Assembly: GCF_000400715.1 (NCBI RefSeq)
Contig: NZ_KE007345.1
Span: 320,351 to 384,350 of the forward strand
Length of the DNA stretch: 64,000 nucleotides
Origin: Acinetobacter genomosp. 15BJ
Lineage (GTDB): Bacteria; Pseudomonadota; Gammaproteobacteria; Pseudomonadales; Moraxellaceae
Reading direction: 5' to 3'
Part shown: positions 7,775-17,526 of the stretch, piece after piece
Layout of the letters: every line of letters starts with the position of its first letter
How positions within the stretch are numbered: the first letter of the stretch is position 1
Notes under the pieces: model-generated
Databases searched by the model: none
What the model was told of the DNA's origin: nothing
What the model saw: only the letters and a program-made list of their open reading frames with translations
Program-made: the position numbers and the translations under genes

Positions 7775-9655
7775 TTAAATTTCGATCTGACTACCCAGCT
7801 CGACCACACGGTTGGTTGGAATCTGATAGAAGTCACTGACAGGGCTGGTATTACGCTGCATCGAGATGAATAACTTTTCACGCCACGGCGACATGCCATC
7901 TCCCACGGTATGCACAATACGATCACGTGAAATAAAGAAGCTCATTTGCATCATATCGAATTCAAAACCAAGCTCCTTATACGCTTGTTCTAATGCATTC
8001 GGTACATTCGGCTGATCTTTAAATCCGTAGTACATATAGATTCGATAAAAATGCTCATCCAGTTTTTCAACTTTTAAGCGATCTGCTTCAGCCACATACG
8101 GAATATCTTGGGTATACACCGTGACCATCACATTACGTTCATGCAGCACTTTATTGTGCTTAATGTTGTGTAACATCGCATGCGGCACAATATTCGGTGT
8201 ACCTGTTAAGAAAATTGCTTCGCCTGGTACGAAATGAGTTTCTTTGCTCATGCCAATGCTTTTGATAAATAATTCAATTGGCAAAGCATTGGTTTCCATA
8301 CGGTTATAGACGATTTCGCGACCACGTTTCCACGTCATCAAAATGGTATATACCACCACACCAATCAAGATCGGCACCCAACCACCTGACAAGATTTTTA
8401 ATGAGGTTGAACCCACAAAAATTAGATCGATAATCAGGAACGGCACTGCAAATATGGCCACTTTCCACAACGGCCAACGCCATACCCCATAGGCTAAGGT
8501 CGAGATCAAAATTGTACCGCAGAGCATGGTCATGGTCACGGCTACACCATAAGCACTCGCCAACTCTGCACTGCTTTCAAACAGTAAAATCAGAATCACC
8601 ACCGAGATAAACAGCACCCAGTTAATGAACGGTAAATAGATCTGCCCTTGTTCCACATCCGAAGTATGGTGCACGGTTAAGCGTGGTAAATAGCGTAATT
8701 GAATGGCTTGATTCGCCATCGAAAATACGCCAGTAATCACTGCTTGAGAGGCGATCACGGCTGCGGCTGTTGCTAAGCCAATCATTGGGAATAAAGCCCA
8801 ATCTGGCACTAATAAATAGAACGGGTTTTCAATGGCTTTGGCATCACGCAACAGTAATGCGCCTTGTCCTGCATAGTTTAGAAGTAAGCAAGGCAGTACC
8901 ACCAAGAACCACGCCAATTTAATCGGCACACGCCCAAAATGACCCATGTCGGCATACAACGCCTCACCACCGGTCATGGTCAGAATCACTGCACCCATGG
9001 TGATAAAGGCAACTGTCGGTTGATCAAAGACAAAATGGAACGCCCAATACGGATTGACCATCATCAAGACATAAGGCGTTTGGATGATGCTCCAGAGTCC
9101 AATCAAACCGATTGAAGCAAACCATAGCAGTGTAATCGGTCCAAAGAATTTACCCATGGTGGCAGTACCATGTCGTTGCACCATGAATAATGCCGTGAGG
9201 ATACCCAAAGCAATCGGAACCAGCCAACGATCTAAAGCGGGTGTCACCAGACTCAAACCTTCAATCGCAGACAGTACTGAAATTGCTGGGGTAATGATCC
9301 CGTCACCAAAGAACAGTGATGCCCCGATAAAGCCCAATGCAATCAGAAAGATTTTATTTTTATTACTAAAAACGGAGGAGCGCAGATTCAGTGCGAGCAA
9401 TGACATGATCCCGCCTTCACCATTGTTGTCCGCACGCATGATCATTGAGACGTACTTAAAACTGATGGTTAGGTTCATACACCAGAAGATCAGCGAAAGA
9501 ATACCTAAAATCGAACCTTCACTGATATCAACATGTCCTGTGACAAAGCATTGCCGTATTGCATAGAGTGGGCTTGTTCCAATGTCTCCAAATACCACCC
9601 CTAATGCTGCCAGCGTCATCGCGGGCAATGCGGCTTTTTTTGCAGTACTTTGCAT
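7775..9655 (-). CDS. kup: Low-affinity potassium uptake protein Kup
   Basis: 626-residue K+/H+ symporter of the KUP/HAK family in the inner membrane. The first ~440 residues carry about twelve hydrophobic segments; the family motifs [15 protein letters not shown] near the N-terminus, [16 protein letters not shown] and [13 protein letters not shown] are intact. The last ~180 residues form the cytoplasmic domain and end [17 protein letters not shown]. Length is normal. It is a single-gene unit with its own terminator; the upstream gap before tRNA-Ser is 125 bases. Confidence 0.97.
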   Translation of the reverse strand: MQSTAKKAALPAMTLAALGVVFGDIGTSPLYAIRQCFVTGHVDISEGSILGILSLIFWCMNLTISFKYVSMIMRADNNGEGGIMSLLALNLRSSVFSNKNKIFLIALGFIGASLFFGDGIITPAISVLSAIEGLSLVTPALDRWLVPIALGILTALFMVQRHGTATMGKFFGPITLLWFASIGLIGLWSIIQTPYVLMMVNPYWAFHFVFDQPTVAFITMGAVILTMTGGEALYADMGHFGRVPIKLAWFLVVLPCLLLNYAGQGALLLRDAKAIENPFYLLVPDWALFPMIGLATAAAVIASQAVITGVFSMANQAIQLRYLPRLTVHHTSDVEQGQIYLPFINWVLFISVVILILLFESSAELASAYGVAVTMTMLCGTILISTLAYGVWRWPLWKVAIFAVPFLIIDLIFVGSTSLKILSGGWVPILIGVVVYTILMTWKRGREIVYNRMETNALPIELFIKSIGMSKETHFVPGEAIFLTGTPNIVPHAMLHNIKHNKVLHERNVMVTVYTQDIPYVAEADRLKVEKLDEHFYRIYMYYGFKDQPNVPNALEQAYKELGFEFDMMQMSFFISRDRIVHTVGDGMSPWREKLFISMQRNTSPVSDFYQIPTNRVVELGSQIEI

Positions 9656-9741
9656 ATGATGTTGTCTTCAAAATTGAACGTTATATGGCGCAATATTATC
9701 ACTAGCCAAAAAGTTTTTCTGCAAATCTGTTCGACTACAAC

Positions 9742-9770
9742 TTGGCAGCGTGCATTTTTTTGGGTACTAT
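9742..9770 (+). promoter_or_regulatory. Promoter of tRNA-Ser
   Basis: TTGGCA (9742-9747), a 17-bp spacer and TACTAT (9765-9770), ending ten bases before the mature tRNA 5' end. This is a good sigma-70 match. Confidence 0.7.
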
Positions 9771-9780
9771 CGCACACCTT

Positions 9781-9870
9781 GGTGAGGTGTCCGAGTGGCT
9801 GAAGGAGCACGCCTGGAAAGTGTGTATACGTTTGCGCGTATCGAGGGTTCGAATCCCTCTCTCACCGCCA
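9781..9870 (+). tRNA. tRNA-Ser(GGA)
   Basis: A 90-base class II tRNA including the encoded CCA end. Acceptor GGTGAGG pairs with TCTCACC; the anticodon stem CACGC/GTGTG encloses the loop CTGGAAA, giving anticodon GGA (reads UCC/UCU). A long variable arm follows, and the T arm is GAGGG-TTCGAAT-CCCTC. It marks the left border of the accessory island at 10-20 kb; I found no repeat of its 3' end further right. Confidence 0.97.
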
Positions 9871-9902
9871 AGTTTACTTTCTATGATATCTCATAGAGTC
9901 CT

Positions 9903-9937
9903 AAAAGCTTAAATCCAAAGGGTTTAAGCTTTTTTTA
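9903..9937 (+). terminator. Terminator after tRNA-Ser
   Basis: AAAGCTTAAA and TTTAAGCTTT form a stem around TCCAAAGGG, followed by T residues, 33 bases past the tRNA. Confidence 0.85.
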
Positions 9938-10027
9938 TTGCCTTATGTTTTTCAATCAATCTTAATAAAAACTATATATTATAAATAAAAACAAATATTT
10001 ATAATAAAATTATCTAATAATTTAAAT

Positions 10028-10981
10028 CTAGTTTTCATCAACTTTCCGAACTCTCTCAATCGTAATGTACTCATTTGGAATAACGATCTGTTTCTCAACC
10101 TTTTTAACTTTGTAAGCAATCAGAGTGTTTTTACCAATACCTTGGAATAAAACTTTTACATTCTTAAAAATAAAGGTTTGATGTTCACTTAGCTCAGGAG
10201 TTGTTGTTTTGGGTAAATCAATTAAGTTGGCATAAGGGGCTTTAATATACAGTGTCGCTTTTTCTATACTGACACCTGTTTTTTGCATCGTGAAATCTAA
10301 GAATACTTTGCCAATATCTCCAATAAAAAACATAGGTACAAGAGGAATTAGGATAAGAAAGAACGATATTTGTATACTGTCTTTGATATGTGTTTCTAAT
10401 CTCTTTAATTTAGCTCTGGCAAATGTTTTAAGATTTTCACTGGCATCAGGATCATCAATAATATCCTTTAAATTTTCAAACTTATTGCCAAACTCCTTGA
10501 TCTTCTGTCTATTAATATAAAAAGCATAATAGAATAGCGAAATAAAGGCCGAAGTAAGAGCTACATAAAAGCTGATTTTCCAATGTAATAACAACAAACC
10601 ACGAATGGTATATAAGAGATATAGGGAGGCAATCAATGTAAGAATACTTATCTTTGGGAAGGGAAGTTTTTTGCCTATTCGTGTATGCTGTGGCAAATAC
10701 TTATCTACAGTACTAAGAATTAGATAGACCATAGGCATTAAAGAAATTCCAAAGAAAAACAGTACCATGCTTAATCCAGCATAGACAATTGAACAGGCAA
10801 CAAAAATCAATAGAAAAATAAGTGTATCGCCAAAGCTAATTTCTGAAGGGATATAACCAATTGTGAGCAGATAGGCAACCAAGCACAATATTCCAATCGA
10901 AATAATTGCTTTTATAGTTGTTAGCCCTACTTCATGCCACTGACTAAAATTATTTAAAAATCTTGTTGTTAAATCATTCAT
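10028..10981 (-). CDS. Unknown multi-pass membrane protein at the island edge
   Basis: 317 residues. Hydrophobic segments lie near residues 20-45, 52-90 (probably two), 110-130, 133-155 and 203-235, followed by a soluble C-terminal part of about 80 residues that ends VIPNEYITIERVRKV. Between segments four and five there is a charged cytoplasmic-looking helix (KEFGNKFENLKDIIDDPDASENLKTF). I recognise no family. It is A+T-rich like the neighbouring RM genes, lies between tRNA-Ser and hsdR, and may belong to the island. The gap to hsdR is 185 bases, so a separate promoter is likely. Confidence 0.7.
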   Translation of the reverse strand: MNDLTTRFLNNFSQWHEVGLTTIKAIISIGILCLVAYLLTIGYIPSEISFGDTLIFLLIFVACSIVYAGLSMVLFFFGISLMPMVYLILSTVDKYLPQHTRIGKKLPFPKISILTLIASLYLLYTIRGLLLLHWKISFYVALTSAFISLFYYAFYINRQKIKEFGNKFENLKDIIDDPDASENLKTFARAKLKRLETHIKDSIQISFFLILIPLVPMFFIGDIGKVFLDFTMQKTGVSIEKATLYIKAPYANLIDLPKTTTPELSEHQTFIFKNVKVLFQGIGKNTLIAYKVKKVEKQIVIPNEYITIERVRKVDEN

Positions 10982-11166
10982 TGCTTATTAAACCAATTTT
11001 TATAATGCCCTTAAAATGAGCTTCCCCCAAAACACCTAAATAGCCTTAATTGGCCTAGTATCTTCGCTTTTAACAATAAAAAATAGATGAAATCAGACTA
11101 GCATGTTGTTGAGTTACTAAAATATGCTTATCTTTTCAAGTTTTTAAAACGGATAATACAAAGCTA

Positions 11167-14082
11167 CTATATTTTTAAATCAAAGCGATTTAGTAAATCT
11201 GTAGTTTTAGCATGCAATTCGGCATAATACATTGTGCGCTTTCTACCTAGCGGCGGCTTTTTTATCGGTAACTCTTTAATTTCATGTATAAGGGGTAATC
11301 GCTCAGTAAATTCAAAATTATCAGAAACTTTACTGAACTCATCTTTTTTAAGCTGTTCATCATCACAAAAAATATCATAAGCACGATGTTTTTCAGCATC
11401 CCAAAATGCTGCAAATGCTTCCTGTATGGTTTGCCCTGTTACCATCTTTGGAATTTGCTCATTGATAAACTTTTCAATCAAATCACGTTTATCGTATAAA
11501 GAAGCATCAGTATTCAGTATTTCTGTAAGTTGTTTAATTCTCTTCTCTCGCTGATCCTGACGTTTTGTCTTCATGATCAACTCAATTAGATCCATGATGT
11601 AATCAACATTGATGCGATCACTAAACAATAAATCAAGCTGGAAGTCGACTTCATCCAATACAGAATGCTTCGCTACGGAGGACTGATCATTAGATTTGAG
11701 ATATTTAAAAGCTAAATCTTTGTATTTTGATGAATAGTCTTCAAAATCTTGTCTGGTTAAAGATGTTTTCTCCTGATCATATTCAGAATACATTTTTAAA
11801 CGGTTGTTCAGCTTCATTACTTCACGGAAAGCATGCACAAACGACAGTTTTTCACTTTCTCGATATAATTCATCGACTGACTGACATGTAGGTACAATAT
11901 TCAATAAGGTGCTGACTGCCGCCTCATATTGCTGTATCACTTGTTCATAAGGACTGACAATAACGACATTTTTTGCCTCCTTATTCGAAAACATAATCAA
12001 TGCGTCATCAGTTGCTTGCTTAAGATTTCGGAAGCATACAATATTTCCAAAAGGCTTCGCTTCACCATAGATCCGATTGGTTCGTGAGAATGCCTGAATA
12101 AGTCCATGATGTTTTAAGTTTTTATCAACATAAAGTGTGTTGAGAAGCTTTGAGTCAAACCCTGTTAAAAACATATTTACGACAAGCAGAATATCAATTT
12201 CTTTGCCTTTGTTTTTATCTGTACCATAAGCTTTAAACCGACTACTAATATTTTGATAATAATCGTAAAAACCCGCGCCTAAGCTAAAGTTGGTATTAAA
12301 AAGTTGATTATAATTTGCGATATATTGCGTTAATTTTTTCTCAGCAAAAGGATCAGCTTGTTTAGGGGCATCGACTTCTTCTTCAGCTACAAAATCCTCG
12401 TCTGCTTCACTGTCTTGTTGCGACGGCATTTGTGCATAGGAAAAGATGGTTGCAATATTGAGGGGTTGATAAAGTTCATTATTTTGCTGCGCCTGCTCTA
12501 AAAGCTCTGCTTGTACTTGTACAAACTTATCATAATATTGAATCAAGGCTGGAACTGAGGATACACAAAGCATAGCGTTAAATTGACGCTGTTTGGTTTT
12601 GTTTGAATGTATGTCAATTACCTTGCGAACGATCTTTTCAATTCGCTTCTCATTTTCAAATAATTCTTTTTTATCAATCGCTTTTATTTTTTCTTGTTCG
12701 GACTCACCTGGGTTTTGATGAACAAAACGTCCTAGATAATCAATGTGAAATGGCAACACGTTACCATCATGAATCGCATCTACAATGACATATTTATGTA
12801 AAAGCTTTGGAAATAAATACTCAGTCGTAAATTTTTCACCAGCAACTTTATGTCCATTATCGTCAAAAATTGGTGTTCCCGTAAAACCAAACATTTGTGC
12901 ATTTTTAAAGAATTTTTTAATTTTCTGATGAGTTTCACCAAACTGACTACGATGACATTCATCAAAAATAAAAATGACCTTTTGATCTTTTAAAGCGGCC
13001 ATTTCAGTTTCATAACGTTCATTCGAGATCGCATTATTGAGTTTCTGAATGGTTGTAACCACTAAACGGTTATCTAAAGACCTTAGTTGTCTGACTAAAT
13101 TTGCAGTATTGGTCGTGCTGTCGACACTGTTTTCACGGAACTTATTAAATTCTTCTGCTGTTTGTCCATCTAGATCCTTTCGGTCTACCACAAAAATAAT
13201 ACGTTGAATTTCTGGAATTTTGATGAGTAGTTGACTGGCTTTAAAAGACGTTAGTGTTTTGCCCGACCCTGTGGTATGCCATATATAAGCATTTTCTTGT
13301 GCTGTTTTGACATACTCAATAATTTTTTCTACTGCATAAATCTGATAAGGTCGTAGAATCATCAAACTATCAGTGGACTGATGCATGACAATATATTGCG
13401 TCAGCATTTTTGTCAGATGTTGTGTTCCTAAAAATGCAGCAGTGAACTGGGTTAGATCATTAATTGTTTTATTATTTTCATCTGCCCACGGAAAAGCAAA
13501 TTCAATATTTTGTGTGCCATTGGAATAGTACAAACAATTCACGCCATTGCTAATCACAAAGAACTGAATAAAGCCAAAAAGTCCTTGCCCTGATTTATAT
13601 GCTGTTTTGGCATATTCCAAAGTTTGTTTAAAGGCTTGGCTAATTTCGACGCCACGCTTTTTGACTTCAATTTGTACCAGTGGAAAGCCATTGACCAATA
13701 AAGTCACATCAAAACGACTGCTATGTCCATTTAAATCACGGTGATCAGCCACGATCTGGTTAGACACTTGAAAGATATTTTCTTGAGTTTGTTCACTTAT
13801 AAAATGTACGTGTTTCACCGTCCCTTCATCAAAGTTGACAGGGCAGCGATTGCGTAATAATTCTGCTTTTTTAAAAACGGTCGTTTCATTACTTAAGTAA
13901 TGCCAGATTTGCTGCCATTCTGCATTAGAAAAAGGTTTTACAATTTTATTAAGCTGTTGAATTTTTTGTCTAAGATTATCCAATAAAGCTGTTTCATTAC
14001 GGAGCTGGACCCGTTCATAACCTAAAGTCTGTAATTGTTCGATTAATAATGCTTCTAGCTCAAGCTCTTTTTGGATAGTCAC
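11167..14082 (-). CDS. hsdR: Type I restriction enzyme, R (motor/nuclease) subunit
   Basis: 971 residues; the subunit of a type I restriction complex that translocates and cuts unmodified DNA. In order: PD-(D/E)XK nuclease motif around residues 120-145 (SRFDVTLLVNG then VQIEVKKRG), Walker A HTTGSGKTLTSF near 270, DEAD-box-like FIFDECHRSQ near 375, motif III FGFTGTP and motif VI QAFSRTNRIYG. An acidic insert (DSEADEDFVAEEEVDAP) sits mid-protein. The start is GTG (MTIQKELELEALLIEQLQ). It is last in the hsdM-hsdS-...-hsdR operon, separated from hsdS by five short genes or remnants. The subunit looks complete. Confidence 0.95.
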   Translation of the reverse strand: MTIQKELELEALLIEQLQTLGYERVQLRNETALLDNLRQKIQQLNKIVKPFSNAEWQQIWHYLSNETTVFKKAELLRNRCPVNFDEGTVKHVHFISEQTQENIFQVSNQIVADHRDLNGHSSRFDVTLLVNGFPLVQIEVKKRGVEISQAFKQTLEYAKTAYKSGQGLFGFIQFFVISNGVNCLYYSNGTQNIEFAFPWADENNKTINDLTQFTAAFLGTQHLTKMLTQYIVMHQSTDSLMILRPYQIYAVEKIIEYVKTAQENAYIWHTTGSGKTLTSFKASQLLIKIPEIQRIIFVVDRKDLDGQTAEEFNKFRENSVDSTTNTANLVRQLRSLDNRLVVTTIQKLNNAISNERYETEMAALKDQKVIFIFDECHRSQFGETHQKIKKFFKNAQMFGFTGTPIFDDNGHKVAGEKFTTEYLFPKLLHKYVIVDAIHDGNVLPFHIDYLGRFVHQNPGESEQEKIKAIDKKELFENEKRIEKIVRKVIDIHSNKTKQRQFNAMLCVSSVPALIQYYDKFVQVQAELLEQAQQNNELYQPLNIATIFSYAQMPSQQDSEADEDFVAEEEVDAPKQADPFAEKKLTQYIANYNQLFNTNFSLGAGFYDYYQNISSRFKAYGTDKNKGKEIDILLVVNMFLTGFDSKLLNTLYVDKNLKHHGLIQAFSRTNRIYGEAKPFGNIVCFRNLKQATDDALIMFSNKEAKNVVIVSPYEQVIQQYEAAVSTLLNIVPTCQSVDELYRESEKLSFVHAFREVMKLNNRLKMYSEYDQEKTSLTRQDFEDYSSKYKDLAFKYLKSNDQSSVAKHSVLDEVDFQLDLLFSDRINVDYIMDLIELIMKTKRQDQREKRIKQLTEILNTDASLYDKRDLIEKFINEQIPKMVTGQTIQEAFAAFWDAEKHRAYDIFCDDEQLKKDEFSKVSDNFEFTERLPLIHEIKELPIKKPPLGRKRTMYYAELHAKTTDLLNRFDLKI

Positions 14083-14205
14083 GCTACAATCTCTTAAATT
14101 TGTTTATAAATTTTTGATCTGTATCAAATTAATCATGTAAAAATAACATTTATTGAAGCGCTCTTCTATATTGATCTAAGAGAAAATGCCTACAATTAGA
14201 AATAA

Positions 14206-15117
14206 TCATCGAAAAAGTTGTTTAATCAGACTCAAAATATATTCTAAGTTTTCTGTATCAGAGACCACAATTTCACAATCACCATTTCCCCAATGCCCGA
14301 TATTACTGACATCTCTTGCAATTTGTTTTGGATCATCTAACTCTTCGAAAGGCATATTTAACCAAATACGGATTTGTTTTGTGCCAATACTCATATAGAC
14401 GTAGTTGCGCTTTCCTTTACGTAATGCAATATACATTTTTTTGGGATTAACTTCTAAATCAGAAGTTAATCCTAAGATTGAATCTCTAAACTGTTCATAT
14501 AGTTCTTTAATATCATCCGACTTATCTGCAAGGTGATAATCCTCATCATATTGTTTTATTTCTTTGGAAATCGTTTTCATTTCCTTAGAATTGTCAGTTT
14601 GAACCTGTTTAATCGACGGCGCTGATTTGGTTTTTTGCATCGGATTAATGGAAAGAATATCGCCCTGATAGCGTTTTATTTCCCACAGCTCAATGCCTAG
14701 GTCTTTAAAGTTGGTCGATTGTTTCTGAAAATCAGTAAAACTTGGTGAAACGAAGATAATTCGACTTTGTGACCAATCTACGTCTTGGCGTTTTAGATTT
14801 TTAGCCTGACTTTCATTGTATTCGACAATAAAGTCAGCTTTGTATTCAAGCATCAGATTGAGATAAGAAACGCCTTGATCAATCACACTAAAGTTGCGTT
14901 CACGCTTGTATTCAATGATTACAAAGGCTTTGCTTTCAGGATCAAACGCGAGCGTATCAATACGGTTACTTTTAATCGTAAACTCTGATTTAATGAACTC
15001 TAAGCCTGTAAACTCATCTAAGTTTTTTTCAAATATGGTTTGAATTTCTTTCTCTAAGCGAAATGGCTGTTCAATTAATTCAACAAGTTTTTGACCGTGT
15101 GATTGATAAATTTGCAT
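14206..15117 (-). CDS. DUF5655-type protein with NucS-like nuclease domain
   Basis: 303 residues. The N-terminal ~150 residues resemble the NucS/PD-(D/E)XK endonuclease fold: IDTLAFDPESKAFVIIEYKR supplies the D and the E-x-K of the catalytic core. The C-terminal ~110 residues (YHLADKSDDIKELYEQFRD then KGKRNYVYMSIGTKQIRIWLN) match the DUF5655 module, often found with restriction systems and annotated as a predicted transport or endonuclease-related protein. It lies inside the RM operon, 123 bases before hsdR, so an accessory defence role is plausible but not shown. Confidence 0.8.
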   Translation of the reverse strand: MQIYQSHGQKLVELIEQPFRLEKEIQTIFEKNLDEFTGLEFIKSEFTIKSNRIDTLAFDPESKAFVIIEYKRERNFSVIDQGVSYLNLMLEYKADFIVEYNESQAKNLKRQDVDWSQSRIIFVSPSFTDFQKQSTNFKDLGIELWEIKRYQGDILSINPMQKTKSAPSIKQVQTDNSKEMKTISKEIKQYDEDYHLADKSDDIKELYEQFRDSILGLTSDLEVNPKKMYIALRKGKRNYVYMSIGTKQIRIWLNMPFEELDDPKQIARDVSNIGHWGNGDCEIVVSDTENLEYILSLIKQLFR

Positions 15118-15184
15118 ATTTCCCGTTCGCCTTAAAATGACTCATTGTATATCTAAAGATTTCTATACTTTTAAATAATAATGA

Positions 15185-15610
15185 TTAATTATCATCAAAA
15201 CTACATACTGAACCTTGTAATATCATTCCAATCAAAGTGTATTTTCCTTGCTGTATATCTTTTGAAAAAGTAAATGCATCTATACTCTTAGCATATTTTT
15301 TAGGTTTTCCATTTACTAATTCATCAATATCAATAACCACTTGATAATGCGTTTTGCCTTGAATATTCTCATATTCAATAGTAGGTCGCATCGTCAATAG
15401 CACTTCAGGACTACTCTTTATCAGCACTTGATTCACTTTTTTGGTCGTTTGATAGTCATTCTCTTTCATTTTATAGACATTTTTCATTATCTCATTGAGA
15501 TTAATTTGAGTAATGTTTATTTTTTCGAAATTAAAGGTATCGGCAAAACTTAGATTGCTCATAAAAAGGAACGTTGCGAGCCAAGTTACTTTTTTCAATA
15601 ATTTTTTCAT
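15185..15610 (-). CDS. Small exported protein inside the RM operon
   Basis: 141 residues with a clear signal peptide (MKKLLKKVTWLATFLFMSNLSFA, cleavage likely after SFA). The mature part is about 118 residues, mixed charge, with a single Cys near the end (GSVCSFDD). I do not recognise a family. AGGG lies eight bases before the ATG. It is unusual to find a periplasmic protein between restriction-modification genes. It directly follows the hsdR::hsdS scar, that is, the place where a gene after hsdS would be expected. Confidence 0.65.
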   Translation of the reverse strand: MKKLLKKVTWLATFLFMSNLSFADTFNFEKINITQINLNEIMKNVYKMKENDYQTTKKVNQVLIKSSPEVLLTMRPTIEYENIQGKTHYQVVIDIDELVNGKPKKYAKSIDAFTFSKDIQQGKYTLIGMILQGSVCSFDDN

Positions 15611-15627
15611 GATCCTAGCCCTAATAA

Positions 15628-15708
15628 TTAAACAAACATCTGCTGCAGCAAGCCTAGCAGGTGTGCAATCTGCTCATCTTCAAACTGATATTCGCTTTGT
15701 ATAGTCAT
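15628..15708 (-). pseudogene. Scar: hsdR-like start fused to hsdS-like end
   Basis: A 27-codon frame beginning MTIQSEYQFEDEQIAHL and ending GLLQQMFV plus stop. The first 20 residues align without gaps to the start of HsdR at 14082 (MTIQKELELEALLIEQLQ), about 9 identical, including MTIQ. The last nine codons, with stop, match the end of hsdS at 17527 in 25 of 27 bases, also coding GLLQQMFV. The order (R start, then S end) is the reverse of the operon order S then R. This fits a deletion between two tandem RM modules, from the start of the first hsdR to the end of the second hsdS. It could still be translated as a tiny protein, but I think it is a remnant. Confidence 0.65.
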
Positions 15709-15752
15709 TTTTCTCAATTTCCACCAATCAGTTTAAATGATTAAAAAAACTG

Positions 15753-16871
15753 TTACTTCCACTCAAGCTCAACATGATTTAAAATTTTATGCGTAAAGAT
15801 AATATGATCTGTGACTGTATCTAAATCAAATTCTGAAAAATCCCACTTCAGACACCACCATTTACTATTTTGTTCATCCCATTCACCTGAAAGCATGTAT
15901 TTAGAGTCATCTAACAATACTTTAATCTGCTCTCGTAATTCGCTCGTAGGTTTGTGAACGTACATACGAACAGAACAACTCATTGGCTTATTATTTAAGC
16001 GTAAATATAAGATTGAACTCGAAGCAGCTTTCCAATTTTGCCCTCTAAAATAGAAAGCTGGACCATTTGGCCAAGTTCTTTCCTTTGCTTCTGCTTGATA
16101 ATTTTCACCTAATGCGATCTGTAGTTGTGTATTAATATGCCTAATAATATCTTGAAAAACGCTCTGCTTTAAATCAATCAATTCTTGAATTTTATACATA
16201 TTATCGACAACAAAATTTAAACGACTCATATCTATGTCCAATAAATGATTAAAGCTATCTAGGTGTAATAAAAAATCGCGGGCAAAAACAGCCCATTTAT
16301 TTAGAGTTTGATTAAATGCATATTGTGATACATGCGGTCTAATAGATGTCGTCAGTTGGGTATAGGACAAGCCTAACCAATTCGCTATCGTACATTTACC
16401 ATTCGGGCATAAGACAATGCTGATGAGACGTTTTTCCTGATCTTGTCGATTTTGATACTCAATTTTCTTATTTGCCCAAGCTTCGTATTCTTTAAAAGGA
16501 TTATTTTGATGATGATACACTTTCACTTCTACAATGATTAAAGCGTTATCGGTCTCCACCCATAAATCAATAAATTTGCCTTGATCTGTCACCTGTTGTG
16601 TAGAGAGTTGCTTAAACTCTCCAAACTCAAAGTCTTGATATTGCTCATACTGTTTTAGAGCGGCAATAAAACCTTGATGAAAACTATCCCCTAGTTGATG
16701 TTTCTCATTTGGATTGAGAAAGAAAGCCAATAGTTCAGTGATTGGGTTTTCATGGTGATTGTTCAATGCTGTATCAAAAATCGTAATTTCCCGTTCAGGT
16801 TTTTTATATTGCTGGGCTTTAAGCAATAAATTCTCATATTTTTGAATCAGTTGGTCTTCTATTTCCTGCAT
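15753..16871 (-). CDS. PD-(D/E)XK nuclease family protein
   Basis: 372 residues, no signal peptide. The N-terminal half has the pattern of the PD-(D/E)XK superfamily subgroup common in bacterial defence loci: ENPITELLAFFLNPNEKHQLG near residues 36-58, then GKFIDLWVETDNALIIVEVKV around 120-140, where IDLW gives the Asp and VEVK the Glu and Lys of the active site. The C-terminal half is rich in aromatic residues (GPAFYFRGQNWKAAS) and probably a binding domain. It lies between hsdS and the scar in the RM operon. Nuclease activity and target are inferred from the motif only. Confidence 0.8.
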   Translation of the reverse strand: MQEIEDQLIQKYENLLLKAQQYKKPEREITIFDTALNNHHENPITELLAFFLNPNEKHQLGDSFHQGFIAALKQYEQYQDFEFGEFKQLSTQQVTDQGKFIDLWVETDNALIIVEVKVYHHQNNPFKEYEAWANKKIEYQNRQDQEKRLISIVLCPNGKCTIANWLGLSYTQLTTSIRPHVSQYAFNQTLNKWAVFARDFLLHLDSFNHLLDIDMSRLNFVVDNMYKIQELIDLKQSVFQDIIRHINTQLQIALGENYQAEAKERTWPNGPAFYFRGQNWKAASSSILYLRLNNKPMSCSVRMYVHKPTSELREQIKVLLDDSKYMLSGEWDEQNSKWWCLKWDFSEFDLDTVTDHIIFTHKILNHVELEWK

Positions 16872-16996
16872 TTTTTTGCTCTATGTCCCTATCTGCTATC
16901 ACAGATTTTTATATATTTTGAACTAATAATTTTAGTATCAGCTCAAAATATTCCCCTAAAATTTAGTTTTCCCGTCACCAATATAGGCAATGAAAT

Positions 16997-17458
16997 TTAA
17001 TTATTGGTTTCACATTTAACTGCTTTCGCAGGTGTAATATTTTTTGCTGAAACAAGTTGGGTTAAATCAAAACCTTCTGTTTCTTCCACGAACAAGTTGT
17101 AGTCTTTAATGGTAATGGTTGCCTTACCTTCATACTTGCAATAGTCTTTTTTAATACTATCGGGCAATTTAAATGTTTTTTTGGCTTGTTCAAAATTGCT
17201 AAAGCAGAACCATGCGGTTCGCTCATCACCTTTTGGACGAGGAATAAGCGCAGAAGATGTTTTGTTTGGTTCAAAGCAAATCGCATCACCCATATAGTCT
17301 AAATATTCAGGGTCTAAAGTACGTGAGTAAGTTCCTGTTAAGGTCACACTTCCTTTATAGTGCTTAAAACCAGAAATATCTTTTTGATATTTAAAAGTTT
17401 GTGCTTGTGCCAAGATTGGCAATGTCATTAAAGCAACAAGTATAAGTTTTTTCATCAT
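16997..17458 (-). CDS. Small exported protein next to hsdS
   Basis: 153 residues with a signal peptide (MMKKLILVALMTLPILAQAQ, cleavage likely after AQA). The mature part contains four Cys residues (DAICFEP, WFCFSNF, DYCKYEG, AVKCETN), possibly two disulfides in the periplasm. It begins right after hsdS (68 bases). AGGATC precedes two adjacent ATG codons; either may be used. No family recognised. It is not visibly related to the other small exported protein at 15185-15610, although it takes the equivalent place after hsdS. Confidence 0.65.
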   Translation of the reverse strand: MMKKLILVALMTLPILAQAQTFKYQKDISGFKHYKGSVTLTGTYSRTLDPEYLDYMGDAICFEPNKTSSALIPRPKGDERTAWFCFSNFEQAKKTFKLPDSIKKDYCKYEGKATITIKDYNLFVEETEGFDLTQLVSAKNITPAKAVKCETNN

Positions 17459-17526
17459 GATCCTGTTTTAGGTTTTATAAAGTATTAAAAAGCAAAGTGA
17501 CTTTTCACTTTACTGATATGAAAATA

